Assembly (NCBI RefSeq): GCF_019352175.1
Contig: NZ_JACBYI010000004.1
Coordinates: 124,001 to 188,000, forward strand
Reading direction: 5' to 3'
DNA from: Paenibacillus sp. S150
GTDB lineage: Bacteria; Bacillota; Bacilli; Paenibacillales; Paenibacillaceae
Length of the DNA: 64,000 nucleotides
The position numbers and the translations under genes were made by a program. Below, in pieces: positions 34,596 through 42,600 of this stretch. Under the pieces are notes generated by a model. The model ran no database searches, was not told where the DNA came from, and saw only the letters and a list, made by a program, of their open reading frames with translations. The first letter of the stretch is position 1. Each line of letters opens with the position of its first letter.

Positions 34596-34999
34596 AAAAA
34601 AAGAAACTTGGAAAGGTGCGCTCGGGCGGCAGAAGCCGCAGACGCACACTGCTGCTGTCGCGTAAAGCCAGAATCCGCAAGGGGCTGGGGCGCAAATCGC
34701 GCAGGGGATTGATCCGCCGGAGCGGCAGGACCAAGAGAGAACTTTTGCTGCGGAGAAAAAGAAGACTCCGCCGCCGGCACCGGAGAGTGCCCGCTGTTCA
34801 TCCGCCGGCGCAGGTAGTGGCGGCCGTCGAAGCACCTCCCGCGCCGCAGGTGGTACCGCTCCCCCCGGATCTTGGCGTCCCTCCGGAAACGCCGCCGGAA
34901 GACGCCTTTCAGCAGGGCTACACCGAAGCATACAACGTGGGATTCGACGCGGGTTTCGCCAAGGGCTTCGAGGACGGGCATAAGCTGGAGCTTGGCTGA
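34592..34999 (+). CDS. Arginine-rich protein with C-terminal G(Y/F)xx repeat
   Basis: This is a 135-residue protein in three blocks. Residues 1-65 are extremely basic (RSGGRSRRRTLLLSRKARIRK, RRKRRLRRRHRR). Residues 66-103 are Pro/Val/Ala-rich. The end (from DAFQQGY) is a four-residue repeat with G or A followed by Tyr or Phe: GYTE AYNV GFDA GFAK GFED GH. The same repeat is found at the N-termini of the two CgeB-type glycosyltransferases at 43581 and 44709. ATG 34592 follows AGGAGGAG and overlaps the previous stop. Arg-rich spore coat proteins such as CotG are a loose precedent. Function unknown. Confidence 0.75.
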   Translation: MKKKKLGKVRSGGRSRRRTLLLSRKARIRKGLGRKSRRGLIRRSGRTKRELLLRRKRRLRRRHRRVPAVHPPAQVVAAVEAPPAPQVVPLPPDLGVPPETPPEDAFQQGYTEAYNVGFDAGFAKGFEDGHKLELG

Positions 35000-35158
35000 T
35001 CCGCCCTAAGACACCCGGGTGAGGCGTAATAGAGGCGGTTGAATATACGCCGCCTCTATAGAATCTGGAAACGTGCCGCACTATCGATTTTGCTCCCGGA
35101 TATGGTAGACTTCATTACAGAATCTGTACCGGGTTCAAATGCTGATAAGGAGGCAGGA

Positions 35159-35689
35159 ATGTACATGAGCGGGAGTGAGATCCGCAATGCGCGGAGAGAC
35201 GAAATTGGGGAGATCATGGAGCTGATTGCCAAATGTGTGCAGGTCATGCAGGCTGGCGGAAGCGACCAATGGGACAGCAGCTACCCGAACAGGGACGTCA
35301 TCGGGGAGGACATTGCCAAGGGCGCGTTATATGTCTGTGTGGATCAGGCTGCCATCGCCGGCATTATTGTGCTGGACGAGAACCAGGCAGAGCAGTACAA
35401 AGCCATTGACTGGACGGAGAAGCAGGGGCCGCAGCTGATCATGCACCGTCTGGCTGTTCATCCGGAGGTACAGGGCAAGGGCATAGCGCGCAAGCTGATT
35501 GCCTTTTCTGAGGAGCATGCCCGGAGAGGCGGGTACAGCAGCATCCGGCTGGATACTTATGCCAAGAACAGCAGGGCGCTGGCGCTGTATCCTTCGCTTG
35601 GGTACGAGTGCAGAGGCGAAGTGGATTTTCCGGGGCGGACAGCAAGATTTCCTGTGTTTGAGAAGATTCTGACTGCTGCCTGGGAATAA
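35159..35689 (+). CDS. GNAT family N-acetyltransferase
   Basis: This is a 176-residue acetyltransferase. The acetyl-CoA motif is LAVHPEVQGKGIARKLIAFSEEHA, preceded by the beta strand AIAGIIVLDENQAEQY and followed by IRLDTYAKNSRALALYPSLGYE. It resembles GNATs of Bacillota that act on small molecules. ATG 35159 has AAGGAGG four bases upstream; ATG 35165 is an alternative with better spacing. It is monocistronic between the small-protein operon and the riboswitch region. Substrate unknown. Confidence 0.87.
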   Translation: MYMSGSEIRNARRDEIGEIMELIAKCVQVMQAGGSDQWDSSYPNRDVIGEDIAKGALYVCVDQAAIAGIIVLDENQAEQYKAIDWTEKQGPQLIMHRLAVHPEVQGKGIARKLIAFSEEHARRGGYSSIRLDTYAKNSRALALYPSLGYECRGEVDFPGRTARFPVFEKILTAAWE

Positions 35690-35850
35690 AGGACAAGCCC
35701 GGAGCCGGCTGCAGCAATAAGCGAAAGCTATTATCCTCATACATATTTGTTAGTTAATATGACATTATATCAGGGATAATTACTTTATATATTAAAAATC
35801 ACTCACGGATAGGACGAGAAAGGGGATTGTGTTATTTTATCTTACTTGTA

Positions 35851-35880
35851 TTGACAACAAACTTGTCTTTGGATTATGAT
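35851..35880 (+). promoter_or_regulatory. SigA-type promoter of the 8-oxoguanine deaminase gene
   Basis: TTGACA (35851-35856), 18 bases, TATGAT (35875-35880). The expected start near 35887 is just before the aptamer. Confidence 0.65.
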
Positions 35881-35882
35881 GG

Positions 35883-35927
35883 GGTTATTCAGTAAGCAAT
35901 TTAAGCAATTGAATAATCCTTTTTTTT
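35883..35927 (+). terminator. Promoter-proximal hairpin with an eight-T tract
   Basis: GGTTATTCA (from 35883) pairs with TGAATAATCC (to 35919, one bulge), followed by eight T. It has terminator form but lies at the presumed transcription start, so it may instead serve an upstream transcript. Confidence 0.5.
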
Positions 35928-35987
35928 CGTATATCCTTAATAATTGGTTTAAGGGTCTCTACCGGGAACCGTAAATTTCTGGCTACG
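35928..35987 (+). promoter_or_regulatory. Variant purine riboswitch, 8-oxoguanine class
   Basis: The three-stem purine aptamer is visible. P1 pairs CGTA (35928-35931) with TACG (35984-35987), P2 pairs CCTTAA with TTAAGG (35935-35954), and P3 pairs CCGGGA with TTCTGG (35962-35982). Loops L2 (GG, 35946-35947) and L3 (CC, 35969-35970) can kiss. The joining strand reads GTCTCTA instead of GTTTCTA, and the 3' joint has a single C (35983). Guanine aptamers with altered pockets in front of 8-oxoguanine deaminase genes in Paenibacillaceae are known 8-oxoguanine ON switches. Assignment to that class rests on context and these changes. Confidence 0.82.
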
Positions 35988-36021
35988 AAAATATGCCTAT
36001 GCATATTTTTGTGGCTTTTTT
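35982..36021 (+). terminator. Riboswitch expression platform (attenuator)
   Basis: A 15-base stem forms between GCTACGAAAATATGC (35982-35996) and GCATATTTTTGTGGC (36001-36015), followed by TTTTTT. Its 5' arm takes in the P1 strand TACG, so ligand-stabilised P1 would prevent the hairpin and switch the gene on. Confidence 0.85.
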
Positions 36022-36068
36022 GTGTTAATAACAAATCCGGACTGCAGCAGACGAGGGGGACGATGGAA

Positions 36069-37415
36069 ATGGCCAATATTCTGATCAAGAACGCCGAGAT
36101 TATTACAATGAACAAGCAGGAAGAAATCATACACGGAGATATCCGCATTAAGGATAACCGGATTGCCGAGATCGGCAGCGGCCTTGTGCCGCAGGGGGAT
36201 GAGCAGGTGATCGATGCCGCGAACCGCACCGTCATTCCGGGTTTTGTACAGACTCATATTCATCTCTGCCAGACGCTGTTCCGCGGCAAGGGCGATGACC
36301 TGGAGCTGATGGACTGGCTGCGCAAGCGGATCTGGCCGCTCGAAGCGGCGCATGATGAAGAATCGCTATATTATTCCGCCATGCTGGGGATTGGCGAGCT
36401 GATCTCCAGCGGCACGACGACGATTGTGGATATGGAGACGGTGAATCATACGGATTTTGCCTTTCAGGCGATTGCAGAGAGCGGCATCCGCGCGCTGTCG
36501 GGCAAGGTGATGATGGATCAGAAGAATGCGGATGCGCCTGCGGCGCTGCAGGAGGATACGGCAGCTTCGCTGCAGGAAAGCGTGGATTTGCTGGAAAAAT
36601 GGAACGGGTACGGAGGCGGCCGGATTCAGTATGCATTCTCGCCGCGTTTTGTGATTTCCTGCACCGAGCCGCTGCTGCGGGAAGTACGCGACCTGTCGGA
36701 GCGCTACGGGGTTAAGGTGCACACCCATGCATCGGAGAATTTGGGCGAGATCGAAATCGTCCAGGCGATGACCGGCATGCGCAACATCGTCTATCTGGAC
36801 CATCTGGGGCTGGCGAATGAACGCCTGATTCTGGCGCACTGCGTCTGGGTGGATAAGGAGGAGCGGCGCATTTTGCGTGACCGCGGAGTTCATGTCAGCC
36901 ACTGCCCGGGCTCCAACCTGAAGCTGGCTTCGGGTATCGCCGACACGCCGGGCATGCTGCATGACCACATTCATCTCAGCCTCGGTGCAGACGGTGCGCC
37001 GTGCAACAACAATCTGGATATGTTCAATGAAATGCGTCTGGCCGCCATTATCCAGAAGCCGCACCATGGGCCGACCACGATGGATGCGAGAAGCGTATTC
37101 CGGATGGCAACGATAGGCGGTGCCAAGGCGGTAGGCATGGAGGATCAGATCGGCAGCATCGAGGTTGGCAAAAAAGCCGACCTGGCGATTTTGAATCTCT
37201 ATAACTTCCACACCTTCCCCTCCTTCGATGTAGACCCGATCTCCCGCATTGTCTATTCCGCAACCCGGGCCGATGTGGAAACGACGATTATCGACGGTGA
37301 AATTCTTATGGATAAAGGGCTGCTGAAGACGGTTGACAAGGACACTGTGCTGCATGAAGCCAACCGCTCGATTAAAAGGCTGCTGGCGCACACCCCGCTT
37401 GGCCTGGCGGATTGA
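36069..37415 (+). CDS. 8-oxoguanine deaminase (amidohydrolase)
   Basis: This is a 448-residue amidohydrolase. The metal ligands are in TVIPGFVQTHIHLCQTLFRG (HxH), VHTHASENLGEIE, LAHCVWVDKEE and SLGADGAPCNNNLDMFNE. The fold starts with ILIKNAEIITMNKQEEIIHGD. It would hydrolyse oxidised guanine to urate and ammonia, guarding against oxidative damage; related SsnA- and guanine-deaminase-like enzymes have similar motifs. ATG 36069 is chosen because GAGGGGG is nine bases upstream (ATG 36063 is closer and less likely). Control by the upstream riboswitch and attenuator points strongly to the 8-oxoguanine substrate. Confidence 0.85.
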   Translation: MANILIKNAEIITMNKQEEIIHGDIRIKDNRIAEIGSGLVPQGDEQVIDAANRTVIPGFVQTHIHLCQTLFRGKGDDLELMDWLRKRIWPLEAAHDEESLYYSAMLGIGELISSGTTTIVDMETVNHTDFAFQAIAESGIRALSGKVMMDQKNADAPAALQEDTAASLQESVDLLEKWNGYGGGRIQYAFSPRFVISCTEPLLREVRDLSERYGVKVHTHASENLGEIEIVQAMTGMRNIVYLDHLGLANERLILAHCVWVDKEERRILRDRGVHVSHCPGSNLKLASGIADTPGMLHDHIHLSLGADGAPCNNNLDMFNEMRLAAIIQKPHHGPTTMDARSVFRMATIGGAKAVGMEDQIGSIEVGKKADLAILNLYNFHTFPSFDVDPISRIVYSATRADVETTIIDGEILMDKGLLKTVDKDTVLHEANRSIKRLLAHTPLGLAD

Positions 37416-37486
37416 CCGCAGGACCCGCTGCCCTATAATTTGCAGATGGAGATTTGCGTAACGCATGGATTCCGAATATAATCGGC

Positions 37487-37618
37487 AGCATTGGAGCATT
37501 GGAGCATTGGAGCATTGGAGCATTGGAGCATTGGAGCATTGGAGCATTGGAGCATTGGAGCATTGGAGCATTGGAGCATTGGAGCATTGGAGCATTGGAG
37601 CATTGGAGCATTGGAGCA
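37487..37618. repeat. Octanucleotide tandem repeat (AGCATTGG)n
   Basis: About sixteen perfect copies of an eight-base unit. Eight is not a multiple of three, so all frames are open and create false ORFs on both strands. It lies 70 bases after the deaminase gene, outside any coding region. Confidence 0.95.
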
Positions 37619-37793
37619 ATGTGGAATGAGGGAATATAAATGGACGGAAAAGCGTCCCGCAGAAGGAATAGTAGGAAAAAGTAAACTTATTTTAAGCGTA
37701 TTCCCCTGAAAAGGGACTAAACGGATGGATTAGGTATCCATTTTCCCGCTAACGCTTGCGAAAAAGGGGATGGGGGGAGAGAGAAAGAGAAGA

Positions 37794-37825
37794 GACGTAA
37801 GCCTGCGGGGCTGCGTCTTTTTTTT
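37794..37825 (+). terminator. Rho-independent terminator
   Basis: GACG...AGCC pairs with GGCT...CGTC and is followed by eight T. It probably ends the deaminase transcript after the octanucleotide repeat. Confidence 0.65.
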
Positions 37826-37921
37826 GAAAGAATTTATATGTTTTGGGGTCCCCGCAAAGTACCTGAGTGATCATCGAAGCCAAGGCCCCGCTTTGTGGGG
37901 TTATTTTGAAATATAATTTAT

Positions 37922-38076
37922 CCTGAATTTCGAAAGTGAATTGAACCAATCCAAGATTGGACAAGGGATAAACCCTCTTTTTGCTTCACCCATTGGGTGC
38001 AAGCTGTTTTTAGCAAGAAATACCTTAGTGTAGAGCTTATTAGATGATTTGTGGATACTTACTTTCGAAATTCAGG
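37922..38076. mobile_element. 155-bp MITE with 16-bp terminal inverted repeats and TTTAT target duplication
   Basis: CCTGAATTTCGAAAGT (37922-37937) and ACTTTCGAAATTCAGG (38061-38076) are perfect terminal inverted repeats. TTTAT flanks both ends (37917-37921 and 38077-38081). It carries no gene. It split a copy of the dispersed stem-loop repeat that continues at 38082. Confidence 0.85.
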
Positions 38077-38081
38077 TTTAT

Positions 38082-38164
38082 ATATTTCACGCAATCAATT
38101 ATCCTTCTATTTTTGGAGAAACGGATACCGCCTCTTTCAGAGGACGGCGAAGCCGGGTTCTTCT
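38082..38164. repeat. Dispersed stem-loop repeat, copy 3 (interrupted by the MITE)
   Basis: From TTTCACGCAATCAATTATCC on, it is almost identical to copy 2, including the CCTCT/AGAGG hairpin. Its left end lies on the other side of the MITE (about 37908-37921). Confidence 0.82.
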
Positions 38165-38301
38165 TAAAAGATAAGAATTTATATATTTTGGGGGAAACGA
38201 AGCTTATCCGTTATTTCACGGCTGCGCTGTAGCTGTATATGAAAGAATGGATCGGGATTTCGGCCAAGCAAACTGCGCGATTGCGTTGTCCGCAGCTGGC
38301 A

Positions 38302-38571
38302 GGACGAGGGAATCAAAGGCAAAAGTACCTTTGATTTCGCCCGAAGCCGGCTGGACGAGGGAATCAGAGGCAGAAGTACCTTTGATTTTGCCCGAAGCCG
38401 GCTGGACGAGGGAATCAGAGGCAGAAGTACCTCTGATTTCGCCCGAAGCCGGCTGGACGAGGGAATCAGAGGCAAAAGTACCCTTGATTTCGCCCGAAGC
38501 CGGCTGGACGAGGGAATCAGAGGCAAAAGTACCTTGGATTTCGCCCGAAGCCGGCTGGACGAGGGAATCAG
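38302..38571. repeat. 51-bp tandem repeat array of about six hairpin units
   Basis: GGACGAGGGAATC starts at 38302, 38353, 38404, 38455, 38506 and 38557, an exact 51-bp step. Each unit can fold AATCAAAGG with CCTTTGATT around an eight-base loop; in the third unit the arms are AATCAGAGG and CCTCTGATT, a compensatory change. Confidence 0.9.
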
Positions 38572-38649
38572 CGCGAAATGATTCTTCTCCTCCCCACTGA
38601 AATGGCAGCATTCTTATTATAGGACGCCGATAGGCGTCTTTCTTAAATG

Positions 38650-38744
38650 ATAAGAATGTATATGTTTCACGCTATACATTAGCCTTATCTTTCTCACTGA
38701 AACGGATACCGTCCTTATAAGGACGGCGCAGCCGTTTCCACTTG
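38650..38744. repeat. Dispersed stem-loop repeat, copy 4
   Basis: It opens with AAGAATGTATATGTTTCACGC and folds GAAACGG/CCGTTTC outside CCGTCC/GGACGG. Confidence 0.82.
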
Positions 38745-38886
38745 CAGCTTTATAGGAGCAGTTGCTCCCCTCTAAGTGCGCTCAAACTTGTGCTTCAGGA
38801 TTCATTTGCTATACTAGAGAAATCTGATATTTTACAAAAAAAGAGAATTGGGTTTACAATCATCTACAAGTTAAGAGGGGAAAGCT

Positions 38887-40785
38887 ATGAATGAGAATAA
38901 GCATACACGGGTAGGAGCGCATTTCTATATTGTTGCGGTGCTTATTTGGCTGAAGCTGCTGCTGCTGCGGTTACTGTTTTTTGACCGGATTGCCTGGGAA
39001 TGGACCGCTGCGGATTTGGCTCCGGTTCTGCTGCTGCTGGGGCTGCTGGCGCTGCTCATTCCGGCGCGGATGAAGACCGCTGTCTACTGGAGCCTGAACG
39101 GCCTGCTGTCGCTGCTGCTGTTCGCCGCCAGTGTCTATTTCAATCATTTCGGCTCAGTTCCCACGTATCTGGCCTTGTATGAGCTGAATCAGGTGTTCCA
39201 GGTAAAAGAGAGCGTGGAGTCTACCATCCAGCCGGTTGATTATTTGTTCTTCTCGGATCTTGTGGCCGTAATGGTCTACAGCCTGTTCCGCAGATGGAAA
39301 ACAGGAGCTGCACAGCCGTTGCGCCGCTATCTTTCGCCGGGAAAGCGCAGAGCACAGTGGATTGTCATCCTTGTGTCCATCATCGGCGGAGGGCTGCTGT
39401 CGGCATACTCTGTTCATGCGGCACGCGGAATTACCAATGAGCTTGTGCAGGCAGAGAGCGCCGGGCTCCTGAATTATGAGGTGCTCGCGGTGATAAAAGC
39501 CAAGGAGGACAACGGCCTTACCGGCACCGGAGACATTAAGGAAACCGTCGCGAAGGTTGACGCGCTTGAGGCGTCCTATCCTTACAGCAGCAAGCCCGCG
39601 GGGACGGTGCCGGATTATTTTGGCTCGCAAAAGGGAAAGAATGTAATTGTAATTCAGATGGAAGCCTTTCAGAACTTTCCGCTGCATCAGTCGCTGGATG
39701 GGCAGGAGCTGACACCGGTGCTGAACCGCTTAGCGGAGGAAGGCTTTTATTTCCCTCATATCTACCAGCAGATCGGGGCGGGCAATACCTCGGATGCCGA
39801 GTTCATGAGCAATACCTCCATCTATCCGGTTGCCTCGCTTGCGATGTCTACAGGCTTCGGAGACCGGGTGCTGCCAAGCCTGCCGCGTCTTTTGCGGGAT
39901 AAGGGCTATGAGGCCTATACCTTCCATGTGAATAAGGCCGGCTTCTGGAACCGCAATGAGCTGTACCCGGCGCTGGGCTTCAATGACTATTATGACAAGG
40001 GGTATTTCAAGAATGACCATTTCAACGCTTTCGGCGCCTCCGATGAGCAGCTGTACATTACGGCGGTAGAGAAGCTGGCAGCGCTGCAGCAAAAAGGGAC
40101 GCCGTTCTATGCCCAGCTGGTGACAGCTTCGAGCCATCATCCCTTCCAAATCCCTGAGGCCTACAAAAAAATCACGCTGCCGGATCATCTGCAGAATACG
40201 ATGCTCGGGGACTATCTGACGGCAATCAATTATACGGATTACGCGGTGGGAACACTTATTGAAGGGCTGAAGCAAAACGGACTATGGGACAATACTGTGC
40301 TGGTGCTGTACGGCGACCATTTCGGGCTGCAGCCGCAGGATGTCCCGCCGGAGCAGGTGGAGGCGGCGCTCGGAATCCCTTACGATTCGCGGATCAGCCG
40401 GTTCAATATTCCGCTCATTGTCCATGCGCCGGGAATGGCCCAGGGCCAGGTTGTGGAGCGTACGGGCGGGCAGCTGGATATTCTGCCAACCGTAGCCAAT
40501 CTGCTCGGGCTGCCGCTGAAGCAGGAAGGGTTCACGGCCTTTGGGCATGATCTGCTTAACATTGAACGCAACGTGCTGGGGATGCGCTATTATTTGCCTA
40601 CAGGCTCTTTCTTCAATGACGACATTATGTTTGTGCCGGGCAAAGGCTTCACGGACGGTGAGGCGGTGTCGCTGGATACGCTTCAGCCTGTGGCGGATTT
40701 CAGCCCGTACCAGAGTGACTATGATTATATTCTGAAGCTGATGAATTTATCGGATGAATATGTGAAGCTGCTGCCGCAGCGGTAG
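38887..40785 (+). CDS. LtaS-type sulfatase-fold membrane phosphotransferase
   Basis: This is a 632-residue enzyme of the lipoteichoic acid synthase family. Five hydrophobic segments fill the first 200 residues. The extracellular alkaline phosphatase-like domain follows, with VIQMEAFQNF (Glu metal ligand), GAGNTSDAEF (nucleophile Thr), FHVNKAGFWNR and LVLYGDHFG (Asp-His metal ligands). It would transfer glycerol-phosphate from phosphatidylglycerol to a surface polymer or lipid anchor. GAGGGGA precedes the start. The next gene begins nine bases later, so the two are co-expressed and may act on the same cell-surface glycan. Confidence 0.9.
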   Translation: MNENKHTRVGAHFYIVAVLIWLKLLLLRLLFFDRIAWEWTAADLAPVLLLLGLLALLIPARMKTAVYWSLNGLLSLLLFAASVYFNHFGSVPTYLALYELNQVFQVKESVESTIQPVDYLFFSDLVAVMVYSLFRRWKTGAAQPLRRYLSPGKRRAQWIVILVSIIGGGLLSAYSVHAARGITNELVQAESAGLLNYEVLAVIKAKEDNGLTGTGDIKETVAKVDALEASYPYSSKPAGTVPDYFGSQKGKNVIVIQMEAFQNFPLHQSLDGQELTPVLNRLAEEGFYFPHIYQQIGAGNTSDAEFMSNTSIYPVASLAMSTGFGDRVLPSLPRLLRDKGYEAYTFHVNKAGFWNRNELYPALGFNDYYDKGYFKNDHFNAFGASDEQLYITAVEKLAALQQKGTPFYAQLVTASSHHPFQIPEAYKKITLPDHLQNTMLGDYLTAINYTDYAVGTLIEGLKQNGLWDNTVLVLYGDHFGLQPQDVPPEQVEAALGIPYDSRISRFNIPLIVHAPGMAQGQVVERTGGQLDILPTVANLLGLPLKQEGFTAFGHDLLNIERNVLGMRYYLPTGSFFNDDIMFVPGKGFTDGEAVSLDTLQPVADFSPYQSDYDYILKLMNLSDEYVKLLPQR

Positions 40786-40794
40786 GGAGAAACT

Positions 40795-42219
40795 ATGAAA
40801 CGATTATTCAATGCGGAAAATCTTATTGCCCTTGCAGGCTGCGGGCTGATATTCTATCTGCTGTTTGTGCAGCCGTTCGTCGGGGTCGCCGACAACGGCG
40901 ACTTCAAGCGGATGATGAATACCGTAGGACTGGATTATTACAACACTGCAGAGAGCTATGCCGACCGCTTCTTCAGCTTCAGCCATTCCAGATTCTCCTA
41001 TGAAAACTTGTTCAAGGGCTTCTATCCTTCCTCGCAAATCGTGCTGGTGCTGGTGCCGAGACTGCTGTCCGGGCTTGTGCACGGGAGTTATTTCGATATC
41101 CGCTTGCTGGCTGCGGTGTATGCCCTGCTGCTGCTGGCGGCTACCTGGCTGATCGTCAAGGTGGGGGCGCGCCGTTCCTGTATTACGGGACTGCTGCTGG
41201 GTGCGGGAATGCTGGTGGTGTTTTATGATATCGGCTATTTGGCTTATTTCAATTCGCTCTACGGCGAGCCGGTGTCGCTGGTGTCCATGCTGCTAACCTT
41301 TGCGCTGGGACTGCGGCTGGCGGGACAGGAGCGGCCGACAGCCGGGGGGTTGAAGCTGTTTTTTACCGCGGTGCTGTTTCTGATCTGCTCCAAGATCCAG
41401 AATGCGCCGGTTGGCATCGCCTTTTCCCTGATTTTCCTGCGGCTTATGACGCTGAACGGGACGGGGAACTGGCGCAGGCTGGCTGGGCGGTTCGCAATTG
41501 CGGTATGTCTTGTCTCTGTCATTATGTATATGGCCGCGCCCAAAGAGCTGAAGCATATCAATCTCTATCAGACCGTGTTTTTCGGAATCCTGAATGAATC
41601 GCCGGATGTGCAGGGGGATTTGCGCGAGCTGGGCCTGCCGGAGAAGCTGGAGGTGCTGGCGGGAACGAACTATTTTCAGGCCGGTACGGCGATCAGGCAG
41701 GATGATCCGTCGCTTCAGGCGGATTTCTATGACCGGGTGTCCCATAAGGATGTGCTCTTCTTCTATATAAAGCATCCCTCGCGGCTGGTGGATGGCATGA
41801 AATATGCTGCCCGGAACAGCATGGACCTGCGTCCCTATTACCTGGGAAACTATGAGAAGTCCTTAGGGAAGCCGGAGAAGGCCTTAGCCTATACTTACAG
41901 CACCTGGAGCCAGTTCAAAAGAGAGGTTCTGCCCCATTCGCTGGGTTTTCTGGCATTCTTCTATCTTATCTATTATGCCGGAGTCCTGTTCGAATATTTC
42001 CGCAGCCGGGATTTGCGCGGACGGATTGCGGGCGAGCTGCTGATGCTGCTGGGCCTGATCGGACTCTTTTCTTTTCTGGTGCCGATTCTCGGCGATGGCC
42101 GGGCCGATATCGGAAAGCACTTGTTCCTCTTTAACGTCAGCTTCGATATGATGGCTGTGGCGATGTTCGGCTGGACGGTGCACAGGCTTGTTCGGATTGT
42201 GAAACATTTTGCCCGGTAA
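40795..42219 (+). CDS. Polytopic membrane glycan-biosynthesis protein (WsfD-like)
   Basis: This is a 474-residue membrane protein with about nine to ten hydrophobic helices, beginning LIALAGCGLIFYLLFVQPFVG. The extracytoplasmic loop after the first helix contains ADNGDFKRMMNTVGL with an acidic pair, as in GT-C type glycosyltransferases. It resembles WsfD-like hexosyltransferases of S-layer glycan clusters in Bacillales, judged from overall pattern only. The lipid-linked sugar donor is unknown. It follows the LtaS-like gene by nine bases, so the pair probably modifies a secondary cell-wall polymer. Confidence 0.75.
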   Translation: MKRLFNAENLIALAGCGLIFYLLFVQPFVGVADNGDFKRMMNTVGLDYYNTAESYADRFFSFSHSRFSYENLFKGFYPSSQIVLVLVPRLLSGLVHGSYFDIRLLAAVYALLLLAATWLIVKVGARRSCITGLLLGAGMLVVFYDIGYLAYFNSLYGEPVSLVSMLLTFALGLRLAGQERPTAGGLKLFFTAVLFLICSKIQNAPVGIAFSLIFLRLMTLNGTGNWRRLAGRFAIAVCLVSVIMYMAAPKELKHINLYQTVFFGILNESPDVQGDLRELGLPEKLEVLAGTNYFQAGTAIRQDDPSLQADFYDRVSHKDVLFFYIKHPSRLVDGMKYAARNSMDLRPYYLGNYEKSLGKPEKALAYTYSTWSQFKREVLPHSLGFLAFFYLIYYAGVLFEYFRSRDLRGRIAGELLMLLGLIGLFSFLVPILGDGRADIGKHLFLFNVSFDMMAVAMFGWTVHRLVRIVKHFAR

Positions 42220-42330
42220 AGTGGGCTGTTGATTTGCCGAATCGGCACTGGCCGTGACTTCAGCTTATATAGACAAAACAAACTTAAAAACCGGGCAGAC
42301 AGATGTCAGCGATGCATCAAGGAGGCCGCT

Positions 42331-42516
42331 ATGGGCAACGAAGAACAGAAAGCCAGAATCGAGCGGGAACGCAAGGCATTAAACACGCTGGCTGTGGAGC
42401 TTGGCATGCGGCATCCAAGGGTGCTGAGCCAATCCGTGAAGCTGGATGCGCTGATCAATGAGTATATTGACAGCCAGAAGGACGAAGAAGATGAATTCGT
42501 TCCAAGAGATAAATAA
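42331..42516 (+). CDS. Spo0E-like aspartyl-phosphate phosphatase
   Basis: This is a 61-residue helical hairpin protein. LGMRHPRVLSQSVKLDALINEY contains the SQ-x3-LD motif of the Spo0E/YisI/YnzD family, which removes the phosphate from Spo0A-P and delays sporulation. The N-terminal helix (ARIERERKALNTLAVE) is also typical. ATG 42331 has AAGGAGG upstream. A bidirectional terminator follows. It may influence how often the spore genes in this region are switched on. Confidence 0.87.
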   Translation: MGNEEQKARIERERKALNTLAVELGMRHPRVLSQSVKLDALINEYIDSQKDEEDEFVPRDK

Positions 42517-42529
42517 ATCCGGCGATTGT

Positions 42530-42578
42530 AAAAAGACACTTGTACAGGTGGTGAGGCTGCCTGTGCCGGTGTCTTTTT
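42530..42578. terminator. Bidirectional terminator
   Basis: AAAAAGACAC (42530-42539) pairs with GTGTCTTTTT (42569-42578), with inner ACAGG/CCTGT. It separates the Spo0E-like gene and the convergent ATPase gene. Confidence 0.85.
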
Positions 42579-42600
42579 GTGCTGCTGAGAATTTCGATTC

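Noticed and set aside
35928..36021. Ordinary guanine or adenine riboswitch
   Set aside because: The joining-region changes and the 8-oxoguanine deaminase-type gene fit the variant class better. Binding data would be needed to exclude guanine fully.
37366..37639. Octapeptide-repeat proteins (EHWSIGAL or QCSNAPML types)
   Set aside because: They are produced by the eight-base tandem repeat, which is open in every frame.
37922..38076. Insertion sequence
   Set aside because: Only 155 bases long with no transposase, so it is at most a MITE.
38216..38611. Repeat proteins on both strands
   Set aside because: The 51-bp period is divisible by three, so frames stay open by chance on both strands; no ribosome binding site.
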